Source: an uncultured Flavobacteriaceae bacterium
GTDB lineage: Bacteria; Bacteroidota; Bacteroidia; Flavobacteriales; Flavobacteriaceae
NCBI GenBank assembly: GCA_938020445.1
Contig: CALIIC010000028.1
Span: 1-64,000, forward strand
Direction: 5' to 3'
Length of the DNA: 64,000 bases
The notes below the pieces were generated by a model. That model saw only the letters and a list, made by a program, of their open reading frames with translations. It searched no databases and was not told where the DNA came from. Position numbers and translations under genes: made by a program. Of the stretch, positions 61,659 to 64,000 are shown one piece after another (within the stretch, counting starts at the first letter, position 1; every line of letters starts with the position of its first letter).

Positions 61659-63716
61659 TTAATGTACCGAAGATTTCAACAATCTCCCCATGCGCGCTTT
61701 TGCCGAGTTCCTGCCCCGTTCATTGGCGCTTTTTTCAATGGTCGCAGTTGTATCGCCAGCTGTATTTTTCAGCACATCTGTGTATACATATTCAGCCAGT
61801 TCTTTGGTATTTGTATGCTTAAAAAGCACTACATCGTCTATTTTTTCCATAAAGATTTCTTCCAAAGAAATTTTAAGTTGAACCGCTTTGATGGAGGTAA
61901 TTCCCAAATCAAAGAAGTTAGTGCCAATATTCACGTCATCGATACCTGTAATTTGCTCTACGACAGGAAGGATCCTAGCCTCAATTTGTTGCAGATTTAG
62001 TTTCTTTAAATCTGCCTTGATCAGATTTATACTTGCATCATAATCCTTCAAGAAGTCGTCGTATGAGCCCTTTAGGAAATTATCGCGAAGCAAGTACCGT
62101 TGTGGTTTTCCACTAGTCGTTTTATGAATCCTATCTACTGCGATTACCTTGCGGACGGGAATTCCTAATTTGAGGCTTATGTGCCTTTTAATCTGCATAG
62201 TTAACGGAATAAACTCCTTAACGGGGCCCTTGTATAAAACAAAGACAAAAACCTCATCGGTGTGTGCCTTTTCATTAAACACATTGCAAGAAATTGCTTG
62301 TTGAAATTTGATTCCTTCCAACTCCTCCAACAAGGTATCCAAATCATTGGGGAAATAATTTTGACCATTAATGAGGATCATTTCTTTTTCCCGTCCTGTA
62401 ATGACCAGCTGCTTGTTATGAATAAACCCTATATCGCCGGTATTCAACCAACCATCTTCGGAGATGGTATTTTTCGTGGTAACCGGATCGTTATAAAAGC
62501 CTTTTGTTACCGCTTTGCTTCGTAACTGAATATAACCGAGGCGTTCATTCGGTAGTTCTTCATCATTCTCATTGGTTATCTTAATTTCTGTCCCATCGAA
62601 GGTGCCGGCGTTCGCGAAGGAAGCTACACTGTCGGATTTGGTTTCCGAAAGGACAATTTCGTCCCCAATATTAAGGCTTCCCCGATCTAATAAATATTCG
62701 TCGCGTCGCTGTTCTTCCTTATGACAAAGGGAAACCCCCAATACGGCCTCGGCCAAACCATAGCCAGGGCTGATCGATTTTTTTGACAATCCCTGAGGAG
62801 CAAACGCCGTTAAAAAGTTTCTACAATCTTCCATAGAAACCGGTTCGGAACTATTGAGTATGATTCGCAATTTGTCCAAAGCCAATTGGTCGAATTTAAT
62901 TCGCTCCAGATTGTCCAAAATTAAGCGGTAGCCAAAGTTGGGAGATCCCGAAATCGTAATTTCGTGCTTTGATAAGCTCTCGACCCACAGCTCCGGAAAA
63001 GTCAGGAACAGGGTTGGTGGCATCAAAAATTGCGGGGCGTTCGAGAGTAAGGGGAGTATATGAAAGAATACCAACCCCATATCATGCGTTAAGGGCACCC
63101 ACCCTAAAAAGCGATCCTTATCACTAATTCCCAAATGTTCCAGGTAATTATTGATGTTGTATAGAATGGCTTCCTGTATATTCATGACCCCTTTGGGAAA
63201 GCCTGTAGAACCTGAAGAAAATTGAATAAAAACAAGATCCGATGGGTCTGACTCCAAGGGAACGGCTCTTTTAGACATTTTCAAATCATCGTAGCTGATC
63301 AATTTGTCGAGCATTTCGCCGAACACTTCTTGATCTTCCTTAAACTTTTGAAAATAGTCTTTAAGGGCCAAGTTGTCGGTAATAACGTAGGGGTTCTTTA
63401 GAATTCGCCATACCCCGCAAATCTTCTTAACCGTATTCGAAGCTGCAGCGTATGCAACGGGAACAGGTATAATTTTCCCCAGAATACAGGCCCAGAACGT
63501 AATGACAAAATTCTTGTTCGATTCAAATTGAAACACCAATTCGTCACCTGGGTTCAACCCCATCTCTTGTAAAGCGTTCAGTTTATAGGACGCCTCCAAG
63601 AAGAGTCTCTTATACGATAGATGTTCGATGGAATTACGTCCTTCTATGAACGTAATTCCAGTTTCACTATCCGATTTGATGTTCTCCCTAAAAATTTCCT
63701 GAATTGTCGATTCCAT
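61659..63716 (-). CDS. FAAL-like acyl-AMP ligase fused to an acyl carrier domain
   Basis: 685 residues. The adenylation part has SSGSTGFPKG (~168-177), WVPLTHDMGLVFFHILPLL, SGSPNFGYRL, PGYGLAEAVLGV, WLNTGDIGF and GREKEMILINGQNYFPNDLD, wording characteristic of fatty acyl-AMP ligases rather than CoA ligases or amino acid A domains. A C-terminal carrier domain has FDLGITSIKAVQL with Ser608. It would activate a fatty or other carboxylic acid and load it onto its own ACP as the starter for the KS of the next protein. The basic tail (RGRNSAKARMGRLLKSS) may help docking. The upstream truncated gene ends 27 bases before its start. Confidence 0.88.
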   Translation of the reverse strand: MESTIQEIFRENIKSDSETGITFIEGRNSIEHLSYKRLFLEASYKLNALQEMGLNPGDELVFQFESNKNFVITFWACILGKIIPVPVAYAAASNTVKKICGVWRILKNPYVITDNLALKDYFQKFKEDQEVFGEMLDKLISYDDLKMSKRAVPLESDPSDLVFIQFSSGSTGFPKGVMNIQEAILYNINNYLEHLGISDKDRFLGWVPLTHDMGLVFFHILPLLSNAPQFLMPPTLFLTFPELWVESLSKHEITISGSPNFGYRLILDNLERIKFDQLALDKLRIILNSSEPVSMEDCRNFLTAFAPQGLSKKSISPGYGLAEAVLGVSLCHKEEQRRDEYLLDRGSLNIGDEIVLSETKSDSVASFANAGTFDGTEIKITNENDEELPNERLGYIQLRSKAVTKGFYNDPVTTKNTISEDGWLNTGDIGFIHNKQLVITGREKEMILINGQNYFPNDLDTLLEELEGIKFQQAISCNVFNEKAHTDEVFVFVLYKGPVKEFIPLTMQIKRHISLKLGIPVRKVIAVDRIHKTTSGKPQRYLLRDNFLKGSYDDFLKDYDASINLIKADLKKLNLQQIEARILPVVEQITGIDDVNIGTNFFDLGITSIKAVQLKISLEEIFMEKIDDVVLFKHTNTKELAEYVYTDVLKNTAGDTTATIEKSANERGRNSAKARMGRLLKSSVH

Positions 63717-63742
63717 TGTCTCTTGCTTAGTTTTATATATTG

Positions 63743-64000
63743 TTATAGTACCGCCTCGTTCATTGAGGTGTTAACGATTTTCTCTATAATTATCTTAGAC
63801 AATTGTCTCAAATTAGGGCCCGAGGTAAATTCCATAGGGGATAATTCAACGGCTAGTTTGTTGTTGATACCCCTAATCAGTTGTACCGATAAAATCGAAT
63901 CGACTCCCAAGAAATTGATCCCCTTGTCTGCCGGTATGCGATCTTTTGGCATTTTTAGAATTTGGCTCAGCTCGTCGGTCAATAAAGCGATCAATAACTC
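63743..64000 (-). CDS. C-terminal acyl carrier domain of a protein running off the window
   Basis: The frame is open to the right edge, so this is the end of a longer gene; the codon at 63994 (TTG) is only an internal Leu. The visible ~86 residues are one ACP: helix LLTDELSQILKMP, then FLGVDSILSVQLI with the phosphopantetheine Ser (codon 63896-63898), then the last helices to the C terminus NEAVL. The GVDSILSVQL wording resembles polyketide-synthase ACPs more than NRPS carriers. The cluster therefore extends to the right, with at least one more acyl-handling protein acting before or beside the FAAL. Confidence 0.8.
   Translation of the reverse strand, partial: ELLIALLTDELSQILKMPKDRIPADKGINFLGVDSILSVQLIRGINNKLAVELSPMEFTSGPNLRQLSKIIIEKIVNTSMNEAVL

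Noticed and set aside
1..64000. CRISPR arrays, tRNA genes and insertion sequences
   Set aside because: No regularly spaced repeats, cloverleaf-like segments or transposase motifs were noticed on either strand.

Overview
The window looks like a chromosomal segment of a marine Flavobacteriaceae-type Bacteroidota. The evidence is family content typical of that group (a SusC-like TonB receptor paired with a DUF4249 lipoprotein, DUF4270, DUF4907, DUF2141, LytTR two-component genes), AT-leaning base composition, and several TAnnTTTG-type -7 promoter elements without Shine-Dalgarno sequences. I saw no tRNA, rRNA, CRISPR array or insertion sequence.

Left third (1-25 kb), ordinary accessory genes. 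First come the 3' end of a TIM-barrel sugar isomerase, an RraA-family gene, a Crp/Fnr regulator, a fatty-acid hydroxylase and a small exported protein. A DUF4249/TonB-receptor pair follows on the minus strand. A TetR-controlled efflux operon (TolC, HlyD, two ABC ATPases, two permeases, plus a DUF2141 protein and an outer-membrane phospholipase) resembles a split version of enterobacterial CecR-YbhGFSR; two identical-architecture palindromes (TAACC-N4-GGTTA) are likely its operators. Next is a five-gene minus-strand operon (barrel protein, Kelch lipoprotein, DUF4907 protein, LytS-like kinase, LytTR regulator), flanked by a lipoprotein gene on the left and a DUF4270/porin-like pair on the right. 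A 15-bp sequence is shared between the control regions on the two sides, suggesting one LytTR regulon.

Middle (23.7-28.6 kb): a PLP decarboxylase, an EstA-like esterase, a PhzF-family protein lacking the usual catalytic Glu, and an ornithine-carbamoyltransferase-like enzyme with HDLP in place of HCLP.

Right half (28.7-64 kb): a minus-strand hybrid NRPS/PKS gene cluster that runs off the right edge. In transcription order it has a truncated protein ending in an acyl carrier domain, a FAAL-like acyl-AMP ligase fused to an ACP, a 4625-aa protein (KS-AT-KR-ACP, then three C-A-T modules), a 5559-aa protein (TubC-type docking domain, five C-A-T modules, TE), a type II thioesterase and an Sfp-type phosphopantetheinyl transferase. 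The carbamoyltransferase may be the last member. Specificity codes read by eye suggest acyl chain + malonyl-type extension with ketoreduction + Gln-like, Ile/Val-like, Tyr/Phe, Thr, Ser, then three residues of uncertain, possibly basic or Glx type. The simplest prediction is a beta-hydroxyacyl octapeptide released, probably as a macrocycle, by the terminal TE. No epimerase domain and no MbtH gene are present in the window.
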